The notes beneath the pieces were generated by a model. The model was not told the origin of the DNA, made no database searches, and saw only the letters and a program-made list of their open reading frames with translations. Of a DNA stretch of 64,000 nt, positions 22,819 through 35,687 are shown piece by piece; the stretch's first letter is position 1; the number at the start of each line of letters is the position of its first letter. The DNA lies in assembly GCF_000013385.1 (NCBI RefSeq), contig NC_007760.1:2171001-2235000 (forward strand). Direction: 5' to 3'. This DNA comes from Anaeromyxobacter dehalogenans 2CP-C. Lineage in GTDB: Bacteria; Myxococcota; Myxococcia; Myxococcales; Anaeromyxobacteraceae. Position numbers and translations under genes: made by a program.

Positions 22819-23751
22819 CTACGCGCGCCGGGCCCGGAACCACTCCAGCGTCCGGGCGAGCCCGTCCGCCAGGGGCACCTCGGGCCTCCAGCCGATCGCC
22901 CTGCCGGCGAGCGACGGGTCGATGCACGACCGGCGCTGCTCGCCCGGCCGCGCGGGCGCGTGCTCCGCCGGGCGGTCCACGCCGGCCGCGCGCGCCAGGT
23001 GCGCGTAGAGCGCGTTGACGTCGGTCTCGACCCCGGTGCCCACGTTGAGCGGCCCGTCGTGCCGCCGCTCCGCCGCGAGCAGGTTCGCGCGCGCCACGTC
23101 GCCCACGAACACGTAGTCGCGGGTCTGGCCGCCGTCGCCGTACACGGTGCAGGGGCGCCCCTCCAGCAGCCGCCCGCAGAAGATCGCCACCACGCCCGCC
23201 TCGCCGTGCGGGTCCTGGCGCGGCCCGTACACGTTCGCGTACCGCAGCGCCGCCACCGGGATGCCGAGCGCCGCCCGGTAGACGCCCAGGTAGAGCTCGC
23301 TCGCGGCCTTCGCCGCGCCGTAGTGCGAGACCGGCGCCTGCGGGTGGGTCTCGGGCGTGGGGACCGCCTCGGTGTCGCCGTAGGTGGCGCCGCCGGACGA
23401 GGCGAACAGGACGTGCTCCACCGAGCCCGCCGCGGCCGCCGCCTGCATCAGGTTGAGCAGGCCGCCCACGTTGACGTCGGCGTCGAGGCGCGGGTCGGCC
23501 ATGGAGCGCCGCACGTCGATCTGCGCCGCGTGGTGGCAGATCACCTGCGGCCGCTCCTTGCGGACCGCCTCCGCGGCGGCCGCGCTGCGCACGTCCACCG
23601 GGTAGAAGCGCGCGCCCCGGGGCACGTTCTCGCGCTTGCCGCTGGAGAGGTCGTCGAGCACGGCGACGTCCCAGCCCGCCTCCACGAAGAGATCCGCGAC
23701 GGTGGAGCCGATGAACCCGGCCCCGCCGGTGATGAGGATGCGCTTGCCCAT
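22819..23751 (-). CDS. NAD-dependent epimerase, UDP-glucose 4-epimerase-like
   Basis: Extended short-chain dehydrogenase/reductase, 310 aa. The Rossmann motif GGAGFIGS is at residues 9-16, the catalytic Ser region is FASSGGATYG and the active-site pair is YGAAK (Tyr and Lys). The late motif YGDGGQTRDYVFVGDVA is typical of the GalE/WbpP group. It is 22 bp downstream of a UDP-glucuronate decarboxylase gene, so the pair probably supplies sugar nucleotides for surface polysaccharide. The exact sugar cannot be told from the sequence. Confidence 0.85.
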   Translation of the reverse strand: MGKRILITGGAGFIGSTVADLFVEAGWDVAVLDDLSSGKRENVPRGARFYPVDVRSAAAAEAVRKERPQVICHHAAQIDVRRSMADPRLDADVNVGGLLNLMQAAAAAGSVEHVLFASSGGATYGDTEAVPTPETHPQAPVSHYGAAKAASELYLGVYRAALGIPVAALRYANVYGPRQDPHGEAGVVAIFCGRLLEGRPCTVYGDGGQTRDYVFVGDVARANLLAAERRHDGPLNVGTGVETDVNALYAHLARAAGVDRPAEHAPARPGEQRRSCIDPSLAGRAIGWRPEVPLADGLARTLEWFRARRA

Positions 23752-23773
23752 GGTGTTCCCCCGCCCTCGCCCG

Positions 23774-24712
<939 letters not shown>

Positions 24713-24724
24713 GCCGCCCGCAAT

Positions 24725-24919
24725 CTATTTCTTCGCCTCGCCCACGTCCTCGAGCGTCAGCTGGCCGGGGAGGGCCCCGCGGTACTTCTCGAGCACGAGG
24801 TCGATGCCCTGCCGGATGTACTCGGCGACCGGCACCTTGGTGCGGGCGTGGAGCAGCTTCAGCCGCTCGTCCTGCTCCGGGGTGATGTAGACCGTCGTGG
24901 AGATCTTCTTTCGCGCCAT
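24725..24919 (-). CDS. Ribbon-helix-helix (CopG/MetJ-type) DNA-binding protein
   Basis: Small 64-aa protein. The strand KISTTVYITPEQDERLKLL followed by two helices (RTKVPVAEYIRQGIDLVLEK) is a ribbon-helix-helix fold that binds DNA as a dimer. It is first in a likely three-gene transcript with the two sugar-nucleotide genes. No toxin gene is next to it, so an antitoxin role is not supported; local autoregulation is possible. Confidence 0.75.
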   Translation of the reverse strand: MARKKISTTVYITPEQDERLKLLHARTKVPVAEYIRQGIDLVLEKYRGALPGQLTLEDVGEAKK

Positions 24920-24957
24920 GGGGGCGAACCCTCGGGGACGGCTGCTTACGGTCGGCG

Positions 24958-24986
24958 AACGTATGTGACCGTCGATATAGTGTCAA
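24958..24986 (-). promoter_or_regulatory. Promoter of the RHH-UXS-epimerase genes
   Basis: TTGACA (24981-24986), 17-bp spacer, TACGTT (24958-24963). The spacer and surroundings are A+T-rich for this genome. The RHH start is about 40 bp downstream. Confidence 0.55.
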
Positions 24987-25115
24987 TTGGCGCCATCCGG
25001 TGCGCGCCGCGGACGCGCCGGCCGCCCCGCGGTCCCGTCCCCCCGGCGCCGGACGCGCGCGAGGGCCGTTCACGCAGGGTGCTGCGCCGGCACGGGGCGC
25101 GCAGGGGCGGCCGAC

Positions 25116-25931
25116 ATGCCCAGCCCCGCCCCGCGGCGCAGCGTCCGCCCCTCCCCCACCGCCCTGGCCGCCGCGCTCGCGGCCGCGCTGCTCGCCCCCG
25201 CCTGCGCCGCCGTGCCGCGCCTCCACCCCCGGGCCGCCGAGGAGGTCGAGCGCGGGTACCGCCACCTCGCCGGCGGCGACCCGGAGCGGGCCGAGGTGGC
25301 GTTCGAGCACGCGCTCGCGTTCGACCCGGATTTCCCGGAGGCGGAGAACGGCCTGGCGGTGGTGGCGCGCCTCCGCGGCGACCTGCCGGTGGCGATGCGC
25401 CACCTGGAGCGGGCCCTGCGGCTGCGCTCCGACTTCCCCGAGGCGCACGCCAACCTGGGCGAGGCGCTGCTCGCCGCGGGCGACGCGCGGGGGGCCGAGG
25501 CCGCGCTGCGCGAGGCGCTGCGGCTCGACCCGGACCTCGCCGACGCGCGCCAGAACCTGGCGCGCGCGCTCCTCCGGCGGGCCCTCGCGCCCGGCGCGGA
25601 CCGCGCCGCCGGGCTGGCCGCCGCGCGCCGCGAGCTCCTGCACCTGCTCGAGACCGAGCCCGGGCGCGCCTCGGCCCACCACGACCTCGCGCTGGTGGAC
25701 GACCTGGAGGCGCGCTGGGCGGCGGCGGAGCGCGGCTACCGGCGCGCCACCGAGCTCGCCCCGGCGTACCCCGAGGCGCTGCACGGGCTCTGCACCGCGC
25801 TGGTGCGGCTGGACCGCTGCGCCGAGGCGGTGGCGGCCTGCGAGCGGTGCGTCGAGGCCGCGCCCGGGCTCGAGGCGTGCCGGACGAGCCTGCGCGGGGC
25901 GGCGGCCTGCGCCGGGCGCGCGGCGCGCTGA
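25116..25931 (+). CDS. TPR-repeat protein, probable lipoprotein
   Basis: Start taken at the ATG 25116, preceded by AGGGGCGG, giving 271 aa. A hydrophobic N-terminus ends in LLAPAC, a plausible though not ideal lipobox, so the protein is probably exported and lipid-anchored. Several 34-residue TPR-like helical repeats follow (for example GDPERAEVAFEHALAFDPDF, DLPVAMRHLERALRLRSDF, GDARGAEAALREALRLDPDL). The C-terminus has four further Cys. No specific partner can be named. It converges on korC. Confidence 0.75.
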   Translation: MPSPAPRRSVRPSPTALAAALAAALLAPACAAVPRLHPRAAEEVERGYRHLAGGDPERAEVAFEHALAFDPDFPEAENGLAVVARLRGDLPVAMRHLERALRLRSDFPEAHANLGEALLAAGDARGAEAALREALRLDPDLADARQNLARALLRRALAPGADRAAGLAAARRELLHLLETEPGRASAHHDLALVDDLEARWAAAERGYRRATELAPAYPEALHGLCTALVRLDRCAEAVAACERCVEAAPGLEACRTSLRGAAACAGRAAR

Positions 25932-25937
25932 AAATGG

Positions 25938-25969
25938 GGCGCGCCGGGCCCGCGAGGACCCGGCGCGCC
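25938..25969. terminator. Bidirectional hairpin between TPR gene and korC
   Basis: Perfect 11-bp inverted repeat GGCGCGCCGGG/CCCGGCGCGCC with a 10-nt loop in the 57-bp convergent gap. There is an AAAA on the left side, giving a short U-tail for the minus strand. Confidence 0.55.
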
Positions 25970-25988
25970 GGTGCGACGGGGGCGTCCG

Positions 25989-26546
25989 CTAGTTCTTCGG
26001 GCCGGCGAGCAGCTGCTTGCCGTAGGCGAAGCCGCGGTCGAACGCCTTCATGTTGAGGTCGATGGTGGCGGGCGGGACCGAGTCCTTCACCGCCTCGCGG
26101 GCCGCCTGCTCGGAGACCAGCCCGGTGATGGCGGTGAAGAAGCCCACCATCACGATGTTCAGCACCATCTTCTTGCCCAGCTCCTCCGCGATGCGCGTGG
26201 CCGGGACGGCGTACACCTTCACCGTCGAGGGCAGCCCGGTCGGCTTCACCAGGTCCTCCTCGATGATGAGCGTCCCGTCCTTGCGCAGCTCGGGCGAGAA
26301 CTTGGCGAACGCGTCCTGGGACATCGCCACCATGAGGTGCGGGTTGTGGACGTAGGGGTAGAGGATCGGCTCCTCGTCCACCACCACCTGCGCGCTGCAG
26401 GCCGACCCGCGCGCCTCGGGGCCGAACGCCTGCGTCAGGCAGGAGTGCTTGTCGTCGAACAGCGCGGCGGCCTTGCCGATGATGATGCCGCCGAGGATGA
26501 CGCCCTGGCCGCCCAGCCCGCCGATCTTGATCTCCGTGGGACCCAT
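25989..26546 (-). CDS. korC: 2-oxoglutarate:ferredoxin oxidoreductase, gamma subunit
   Basis: 185 aa from the ATG at 26544-26546 (MGPTEIKIGGLGGQGVILGG), preceded by GGGAGAGAC, 14 bp after korB. The gamma domain motif GGLGGQGV and GPEARGSACSAQVVVDEE are typical. The enzyme oxidatively decarboxylates a 2-oxoacid to the acyl-CoA and reduces ferredoxin. It is the last gene of korDABC. The substrate is inferred from the family; 2-oxoisovalerate enzymes look similar. Confidence 0.87.
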   Translation of the reverse strand: MGPTEIKIGGLGGQGVILGGIIIGKAAALFDDKHSCLTQAFGPEARGSACSAQVVVDEEPILYPYVHNPHLMVAMSQDAFAKFSPELRKDGTLIIEEDLVKPTGLPSTVKVYAVPATRIAEELGKKMVLNIVMVGFFTAITGLVSEQAAREAVKDSVPPATIDLNMKAFDRGFAYGKQLLAGPKN

Positions 26547-26560
26547 GTCGTCTCTCCCGC

Positions 26561-27439
26561 TCACGCCCACGCCGGCTTCTTGCCGGGGGACTCGTAGGGA
26601 ACGTACTTGGCGCCGAGGACCTCGCTCATGCGGGCCTCCATCGCCTCGACGTTGGTGGGGCGCTCACGGTTCACGAAGGTCCCGACCACGATCTCCTTGC
26701 GGTAGTCGAGGTCGGTCTCGGTGGTGGACGCGCCGTTCTTGATGACGCTCTTCTCCTTGTAGAACTTCATCTCGTCGAGCCCCTCGCCGAGCTTGTTGCG
26801 GCGCAGGTAGAGCGTCGGGCAGGGCGAGAGGATCTCGATGAAGCGGAAGCCCTTCTTGTTGAGGGCCTCGCCCATCGACTTGGCGAGCTGCTTCACGTGG
26901 TAGGAGGTCCAGCGCGCCACGTAGACGCCGCCGCAGGAGTCCACCAGGCGCGGCAGGTTGAACGTCTCCTCGTAGGCGCCGTACGGCGTGGTGGACGCCA
27001 CCGCGGTCTGGAAGGTGGTGGGCGTGACCTGGCCGCCGGTCATGCCGTACGTGAAGTTGTTCACGCACACCACCAGCATGTCCACGTTGCGCCGGGCCGC
27101 GTGGATGAGGTGGTTGCCGCCGATGGCGGACAGGTCGCCGTCGCCGGAGTAGACCACCACCTTCAGGTCCGGGTTGGCCATCTGCAGGCCGGTCGCGAAC
27201 GGGATGGCGCGGCCGTGGGTGGTGTGGAACGAGTCGAGGTTCAGGTAGCCCGCCACGCGGCCGGTGCAGCCGATGCCGGAGACGATGGCGACCTTGTCGA
27301 GGTCGAAGCCGGAGCCGTCGAGCGCGCGCGTGAAGCAGTTCACCGTGGTGCCGATGCCGCAGCCGGGGCACCAGATGGACGGCAGCCGCTCGGTCCGGAG
27401 GTACTTCGAGGTCGGGTTGGGCTTGACGGGCTCGCTCAT
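26561..27439 (-). CDS. korB: 2-oxoglutarate:ferredoxin oxidoreductase, beta subunit
   Basis: Thiamine-diphosphate-binding subunit, 292 aa. WCPGCGIGTTVNCF, the ThDP motif GDGDLSAIGGNHLIHAARRN with NNFTYGMTGGQ, and HGRAIPFATG are present. The ATG at 27437-27439 overlaps the korA stop as ATGA. The two Cys of CPGC and a later CPT are the usual Fe-S ligands of this subunit. Confidence 0.92.
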   Translation of the reverse strand: MSEPVKPNPTSKYLRTERLPSIWCPGCGIGTTVNCFTRALDGSGFDLDKVAIVSGIGCTGRVAGYLNLDSFHTTHGRAIPFATGLQMANPDLKVVVYSGDGDLSAIGGNHLIHAARRNVDMLVVCVNNFTYGMTGGQVTPTTFQTAVASTTPYGAYEETFNLPRLVDSCGGVYVARWTSYHVKQLAKSMGEALNKKGFRFIEILSPCPTLYLRRNKLGEGLDEMKFYKEKSVIKNGASTTETDLDYRKEIVVGTFVNRERPTNVEAMEARMSEVLGAKYVPYESPGKKPAWA

Positions 27440-28602
27440 CGCACGGACTCCAGGATCTTGTTCAGGATGGTCTCGGGGTTGTGGACCGTGCCGCCGACGT
27501 GCGGCACCGGCACGACCTTGGTGCGGCCCGCCACCACCCGCTCCACCTCGAGGGCCATCTGGCCGAGGTTGAGCTCGGGCACGACGAACGCCTTCACCTT
27601 CTTCGACAGCTCCGCGATCTGCTTCTCGGGGAACGGCCAGGCGGTGATGAGCCGGAACGAGCCGACCTTGACGCCCTGCTCGCGCGCCGCCTTGATGGCG
27701 CGCTCCGCCACGCGGGAGGTGATGCCGAAGCTCACCACCACCACCTCGGCGTCGGCGAGGTCCTTCTCCTCCCAGCGCACGATCCGGTCGGCGTTCTCGA
27801 CGATCTTGTCCTGCAGCCGGAGCTGCATCTTCTCGTGCGTCGGGACGTTCATGGCCGGGTAGCCGCGCTCGTCGTGGGTGAGGCCGGTCACGTGGATCCG
27901 GTAGCCGTCGCCGGCCTTCACCATCTCCGGGACCATGCTGCCGTTCGAGGCCTCGAACAGCTTGAAGCCCTCGCCCGGCTTCTTCTTGGTGTAGCGGCGC
28001 TCGCTGACCTTGATCTGCTCGGCGGGCGGGATGACCACCTTCTCGGTCATGTGCCCGACCACCTCGTCGAGCATCACCAGCACCGGGACGCGGAACTCCT
28101 CGGCCAGGTTGAACGCCTCGACGGTCAGGTCGAAGCACTCCTGCGGGGAGTTCGGGCAGAGCGCGATGAGGCGGTAGTCGCCGTGCGAACCGAAGCGCGC
28201 CTGCATCATGTCGCCCTGGGCCGGCTGCGTGGGCAGGCCGGTGGACGGGCCGGCGCGCTGCACGTTGATGTACACGCAGGGCGTCTCGGTGATGGCGGCG
28301 TAGCCGATGTGCTCCATCATCAGCGAGAAGCCGGGGCCGGAGGTGACGGTGCAGGCCTTGGCGCCGCCCCAGACCGCGCCGAGCAGCGCGATGGACGCGC
28401 CCAGCTCGTCCTCGAGCTGGATGAAGCGGCCGCCGACGCGGGGGAAGCGCGCCGAGAGGCGCTCGACCACCTCGGTCGAGGGCGTGATGGGGTAGCCGGA
28501 GGCGAAGCGGCAGCCGGCCGCGATGGCGCCTTCGCTGCAGGCGTGGTCGCCGTCGAGGTAGTGGCTGCCGGTCAGGGTGCCGGAAGGATTCGCGTTGGAC
28601 AT
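27436..28602 (-). CDS. korA: 2-oxoglutarate:ferredoxin oxidoreductase, alpha subunit
   Basis: 388 aa, pyrimidine-binding and transketolase-C-like domains. SGYPITPSTEVVERL, EDELGASIALLGAVWGG and TSGPGFSLMMEHIGYAA mark the family; NVQRAGPSTGLPTQPAQGD is the conserved substrate loop. It lies between korD (15 bp) and korB (4-bp overlap). Confidence 0.92.
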   Translation of the reverse strand: MSNANPSGTLTGSHYLDGDHACSEGAIAAGCRFASGYPITPSTEVVERLSARFPRVGGRFIQLEDELGASIALLGAVWGGAKACTVTSGPGFSLMMEHIGYAAITETPCVYINVQRAGPSTGLPTQPAQGDMMQARFGSHGDYRLIALCPNSPQECFDLTVEAFNLAEEFRVPVLVMLDEVVGHMTEKVVIPPAEQIKVSERRYTKKKPGEGFKLFEASNGSMVPEMVKAGDGYRIHVTGLTHDERGYPAMNVPTHEKMQLRLQDKIVENADRIVRWEEKDLADAEVVVVSFGITSRVAERAIKAAREQGVKVGSFRLITAWPFPEKQIAELSKKVKAFVVPELNLGQMALEVERVVAGRTKVVPVPHVGGTVHNPETILNKILESVR

Positions 28603-28617
28603 GTCTCTTCGGGCCTC

Positions 28618-28887
28618 CTAGGCCGCAACCTGCTCGAGCTTCTCGCGGTAGCCGTAGATCGAGAAATCGGGGCAGAAGTGCCCGCACATGTCGCAGCCGT
28701 TGCACAGCTCCGGCTTCGCCAGGAACGGCGGGTGGTAGCCCTTGGCGTTGTAGTCGCTCTCCAGCTCGAGCGCGCCCAGCGGGCAGAACTCCACGCAGAA
28801 CGCGCACCCCTTGCAAGTCTCGCGGTTGATCACCACGACGCCGCGAAACTTCCTGTCCTTCTTCGCGGCAGGCGAAGTCGCACTCAT
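28618..28887 (-). CDS. korD: 2-oxoglutarate:ferredoxin oxidoreductase, delta (ferredoxin) subunit
   Basis: 89 aa with two 4Fe-4S motifs, CKGCAFCVEFCP and CNGCDMCGHFCP, spaced as in 2[4Fe-4S] ferredoxins. It is the first gene of korDABC and carries electrons from the catalytic subunits. The start is preceded by an A+T-rich upstream region but no clear consensus promoter. Confidence 0.92.
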   Translation of the reverse strand: MSATSPAAKKDRKFRGVVVINRETCKGCAFCVEFCPLGALELESDYNAKGYHPPFLAKPELCNGCDMCGHFCPDFSIYGYREKLEQVAA

Positions 28888-29180
28888 GCTCCGGTCCTCG
28901 GTGCCCGGTCGGCCGGGCGTTTGAGAGAGGCCGCTCTCGTACCAGACCGGGGCGTGGCGTCATTGGACCGCGATCAATCTTTGGCAAATTCCCGACGATT
29001 TCCGCGAATGTCGGACAAAATGCACCCATTCAATCGATTTTCCGGGACACGCACGCACCGTGAACGGACCGGACGCGGGCGGCGCGCTCCCCGCCGCGGA
29101 TACTGCGCTTTTCGCCGCGCGGCTTCGTGCACCGGATCGGTCCACGTCCGCCCCGTCGCGCGCGGGCTCCGGACGCACGA
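28888..29180. other. korD upstream region with A+T-rich block and dyad
   Basis: This is the left part of a 352-bp gene-free gap. Positions about 28965-29045 are notably A+T-rich for this genome and probably hold the korD promoter, but I find no convincing -35/-10 pair. A dyad CCGAC...GTCGG (28992-28996 and 29010-29014) with inner ATT/AAT lies inside, and a GAGAG/CTCTC repeat lies nearer korD. Confidence 0.4.
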
Positions 29181-29209
29181 AGGCCGGCGCCCAGGGCGGG
29201 CGCCGGCCT
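29181..29209 (-). terminator. Strong hairpin after korB2
   Basis: Perfect 12-bp stem AGGCCGGCGCCC/GGGCGCCGGCCT with a 5-nt loop, about 30 bp downstream of the fused-type kor operon stop. No U-tract follows on the minus strand. Confidence 0.5.
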
Positions 29210-29239
29210 CCGGACTTCACGAAGCGTGTCGGCCCTGGA

Positions 29240-30289
29240 CTACTTGATGGTCCAGGTGTCGTTGCCGGCGAGCAGCTTGGTGAGCTGCCCCGCGCCCGGC
29301 TTCGCCTTGGCGGCGTCGATCATCTCCCAGGTCATCTCCTCGCAGGTGGGCTTCTGCACGTTGCGGAAGACGCCGATGGGCGTCGGGAAGCCGGCCTTGT
29401 CCGCCAGGCCCGCCAGCATGAACGCGATGGTCGGGTCCTCGCGGGTCGCGTCGTGCACCAGGATGTCCTTCTCGGTGACGCCGTTCTCGCCGAGGACGAC
29501 GACCTCGAGCTCGCCCCGCTGGTGGTCGATGCGGATGCCCTTCTTGTTGTCCTTGCCGAAGAGCAGCGGCTTGCCCTGCTCCATGCGGAGCTGCGCCTCG
29601 GCCTTGTTCGCCTTCTCGGTGATGAAGGTGTAGGCGCCGTCGTTGAACACCGGGCAGTTCTGGAAGACCTCGACGAACGTGCTGCCCTTGTGCTCGGCCG
29701 CGGCCTTCAGCACGCCGCCCATGTGCACGCCCTCGACGTCGATGGCGCGCGCGACGAACGTCGCCCCGGCGCCGAGCGCGAGCAGCGGCGGGTTGAACGG
29801 GTAGTCCGGCGAGCCGTCCGGCGTGGACTTGGTCTTCTTGTGCAGCTCGGAGGTCGGCGAGACCTGGCCCTTCGTCAGGCCGTAGATGCGGTTGTTGAAC
29901 ATGACCAGCTTCATGTCCAGGTTGCGCCGCATCGCGTGGATGAAGTGGTTGCCGCCGATGGCGAGCGCGTCGCCGTCGCCGGTCATGATCCACACCTGCA
30001 GCTCGGGCCGGGAGACCTTCAGCCCCGAGGCGAAGGACGGCGCGCGGCCGTGCAGCGTGTGCATCCCGTAGTTGTTCATGTAGTACGGGAAGCGGGAGCT
30101 GCAGCCGATGCCGGAGACGAAGACGATGTTCTCGCGCTTCACGCCGACCGACGGCAGCGTCTTCTGGATCTGGTTGATGATCGAGTAGTCGCCGCAGCCC
30201 GGGCACCAGCGCGGATCGACGCCGGACTCGAAGTCCTTCTTGGTGTAAACCGGCAGCGCCGCGGTGACCGTCTGACCGTTCGTGCTCAT
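29240..30289 (-). CDS. 2-oxoacid:ferredoxin oxidoreductase, beta subunit (two-subunit type)
   Basis: 349 aa, ThDP-binding subunit of the alpha-gamma/beta KOR type. It shows RWCPGCGDYSIINQIQKTLP, HGRAPSFASG, the ThDP motif TGDGDALAIGGNHFIHAMRR with NNRIYGLTKGQ, and a C-terminal extension after QGKPLLFG that the korB at 26561 lacks. It follows the fused large subunit by 26 bp. 2-oxoglutarate is the likely substrate by family resemblance. Confidence 0.9.
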   Translation of the reverse strand: MSTNGQTVTAALPVYTKKDFESGVDPRWCPGCGDYSIINQIQKTLPSVGVKRENIVFVSGIGCSSRFPYYMNNYGMHTLHGRAPSFASGLKVSRPELQVWIMTGDGDALAIGGNHFIHAMRRNLDMKLVMFNNRIYGLTKGQVSPTSELHKKTKSTPDGSPDYPFNPPLLALGAGATFVARAIDVEGVHMGGVLKAAAEHKGSTFVEVFQNCPVFNDGAYTFITEKANKAEAQLRMEQGKPLLFGKDNKKGIRIDHQRGELEVVVLGENGVTEKDILVHDATREDPTIAFMLAGLADKAGFPTPIGVFRNVQKPTCEEMTWEMIDAAKAKPGAGQLTKLLAGNDTWTIK

Positions 30290-30315
30290 GTGTTCCTCGT
30301 TCCTTTCCGGGCGGC

Positions 30316-32175
<1,860 letters not shown>

Positions 32176-32303
32176 GTCGCCCTTCGTCTCCCTGTGAGGT
32201 GCCTGCTGTGACCGTGCGTGCGGCTGCCGGATCCCGCCGCGCCGCTGGATGTACCCTCGGCGCGCCCCGCCAATTCCTGACGGGGATCTAAAATGGGGCC
32301 ACA

Positions 32304-32333
32304 GCTATGCCGGACTGCGGCATGGCTTGTCAA
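32304..32333 (-). promoter_or_regulatory. Candidate promoter with dyad in its spacer, upstream of fused kor genes
   Basis: TTGACA (32328-32333), 18-bp spacer, CATAGC (32304-32309). The spacer carries a perfect dyad ATGCCG-GACTG-CGGCAT (32307-32323, written on the plus strand), so a dimeric regulator could sit between the hexamers. The rest of the 376-bp gap (32176-32551) shows no gene. Confidence 0.45.
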
Positions 32334-32551
32334 GCCGACCTGATGAGCCAACGCCGCGAAACGACTCGGTTTATTGTGGACCGGACCCGTCCCCAATACC
32401 CGCGCTGCGGCGATCTGGCGCAAAGAACCGAGCCACCTCAGCGACTTGCGCGGGGTCAACCCCGGAGGGCCTCGGCGCCGGCGGCTCCACCTCGCGCGGA
32501 GCGGCGCGCCGCCGGCGCTCGGGGGCCCGCCTCGACGGTGCCCCGATGGCG

Positions 32552-33936
<1,385 letters not shown>

Positions 33937-33940
<4 letters not shown>

Positions 33941-34614
33941 CCGTACACCTCCAGGTTGGCGCCGGTGATGGCGTCGGGCGCGTCCAGCGCCGCGAACACG
34001 ACCACGCGCGCGACCTCGTCCGCGCTCATCCGCGGCGGGAACGGCGTGCGGGCCAGCATCTCGGTGTCGGTGGAGCCCGGCGACACGGCCACGCACTGCA
34101 CGCCGTGGTCGCGCAGCTCCTCCGCCAGGCAGCGGGTGAGCCCGATGAGCCCCCACTTCGACGCGTTGTAGGCGGCGGCCTCGGCCGTGCCGATGGTGCC
34201 GGAGATCGAGGCGACGTTCACGATCCGCCCCCTGCCCCGCGCCTTCATGCCCGGGATGGCCGCGCGCGCGCACAGGAACGGCCCGACCAGGTTGACGTCC
34301 AGCACCTCGCGAAACGTCTCCGGCGCGGTGTGCTCCGCCAGGCCGCGGGCCAGGATCCCGGCGCCGTTCACCAGCACGTCGAGCGGCCCGAGCGCGGCCT
34401 CGTGCTCCGCCACCAGCCGCTCCACCGCGGCCGCGCTGCGCACGTCGCCGGCCACCGCCCGCGCCGCCCCGCCCTCCGCCACCACCGCGCGCACCTGCGC
34501 CTCGGTCCGGGCGAACACGGTGACGCGCAGCCCGCGCGCGGTGAGCGCCCGCGCCACCGCCGCGCCGATGCCGCGGCCGCCGCCGGTGACGATGGCGGTC
34601 CGCCCGGCGGTCAT
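33937..34614 (-). CDS. Short-chain dehydrogenase/reductase (FabG-like)
   Basis: 225 aa from the ATG 34612-34614. Classical SDR motifs are TGGGRGIG near residue 11, NGAG, Ser in NVASISGT and the YNASK active site. Relatives reduce 3-oxoacyl or other carbonyls, but the substrate is unknown. The start overlaps folE's stop and its own stop overlaps the flavoprotein start, both as ATGA. Confidence 0.85.
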
Positions 34615-35297
34615 CGCGCCCTCGTGCCCGCCCCGCGGGCCCGCCCGCGCCGCGCCGCGCGGCCGGCGCCGGCCGGACGCGGCCCCGCCGCCCGCGCGAT
34701 GGCCTGCGCGAAGCTCCGCCGGGCCACCCCGCTCCGCGCCAGCGCGCCGGCGAACCCCTCCGCGTGGGCCCGGGCGCGGGCGCGCCGCTCGCCGCGGACC
34801 GTCAGGCACAGGTGCTCCGCGTCGAGCACGCAGCCCGCGCCGCGCGCGCCGAGGTGCTCCACCAGCGCGTCCGCCACCGACTGCGCCAGGTCCTCCGCGA
34901 GCACCAGGCGGTGCGCGAGGCAGTCCACCAGGCGCACCAGCTGCCCGAACCCCACCACCCTGCCGCCGGGCAGGTACGCCACGTGCGCCACGCCGCGCGA
35001 GGGCAGCAGGTGGTGCGGGCAGACCGAGTGGAAGTCGATCCCGGTGAGCGTGACCAGCGCGCGGCCGGCGCTGGGCATGGCGTCCGCCAGCACCTCGGCC
35101 GGCTCGGCGCGGTAGCCGTCCACCAGGTCCTCGAGCCACGCCTCCGCCACCCGCCGCGGCGTCCCGGCCAGCTCGGGCGAGGCGCGCACCTCCGGCGGCA
35201 GGCCGAGCGCGTCGAGGAACCGGGCGGTCGCCTCGGCGGTCGCCGGGGCCGAGGCGCGCGGGCGCGGCGGCCGCAGGGCGCGGAGCCTAGCGGCCAC
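34611..35297 (-). CDS. folE: GTP cyclohydrolase I
   Basis: Makes 7,8-dihydroneopterin triphosphate from GTP; 228 aa. The zinc site is SVCPHHLLPSRGVAHVAYLP (Cys and His) with the third ligand Cys in EHLCLTVRG. The family usually reads CEHH; here it is CPHH. FGQLVRLVD follows. The C-terminal 40 residues are Arg/Ala/Gly-rich. A GTG start at 35295-35297 overlaps the queD stop by 11 nt, which suggests coupling with queD, the next enzyme acting on its product. Confidence 0.88.
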   Translation of the reverse strand: MAARLRALRPPRPRASAPATAEATARFLDALGLPPEVRASPELAGTPRRVAEAWLEDLVDGYRAEPAEVLADAMPSAGRALVTLTGIDFHSVCPHHLLPSRGVAHVAYLPGGRVVGFGQLVRLVDCLAHRLVLAEDLAQSVADALVEHLGARGAGCVLDAEHLCLTVRGERRARARAHAEGFAGALARSGVARRSFAQAIARAAGPRPAGAGRAARRGRARGAGTRAR

Positions 35298-35676
35298 CCG
35301 GCCCCCGGTACGTCACGCAGGAGTCCGGGATCTCGTAGAGCCGGATCTCGCAGAGCCCGGCCAGGTGCGGCTCGAGCACCTCCCACATCCAGCGGGCGAT
35401 GTTCTCGGCAGTGGGGTTGTCGAGGACGTCGTTGAGCGTGCGGTGATCCACGCGCGCGAGCACGTGCTCCGCCACGATCCGCTTCACGTCGCCGAAGTCG
35501 GCGATCATGCCGGTGGCGGGGTCCACCTCGCCCTCGAGCGCGACGAAGAAGCGGTAGTTGTGGCCGTGCATGCGGAAGCACGGGCCCTCGTAGCGCGGCA
35601 GGCGGTGCGCGGCGGCGAAGTAGAACTCGACGTCGAGCCGCATGCGCCGGCGGTCGGTGTAGTCGATGGGCGCCAT
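35287..35676 (-). CDS. queD: 6-carboxy-tetrahydropterin synthase (QueD/PTPS family)
   Basis: 129 aa. Zinc-binding His are in AAAHRLPRYE and MHGHNYRF, with the catalytic Cys in GPCFRMHGH and a Glu in PTAENIARWMWE. Start ATG 35674-35676 has GAGGA six bases upstream, which favours it over the internal ATG at 35641-35643. QueD acts on the product of FolE toward queuosine or related pterins, and the two genes overlap here. Confidence 0.88.
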   Translation of the reverse strand: MAPIDYTDRRRMRLDVEFYFAAAHRLPRYEGPCFRMHGHNYRFFVALEGEVDPATGMIADFGDVKRIVAEHVLARVDHRTLNDVLDNPTAENIARWMWEVLEPHLAGLCEIRLYEIPDSCVTYRGPGGR

Positions 35677-35687
35677 CGGTGTCCTCG

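Noticed and set aside
24725-24919. Antitoxin of a toxin-antitoxin pair
   Set aside because: The RHH fold would allow it, but no small toxin gene overlaps or adjoins; the neighbours are sugar-nucleotide genes.
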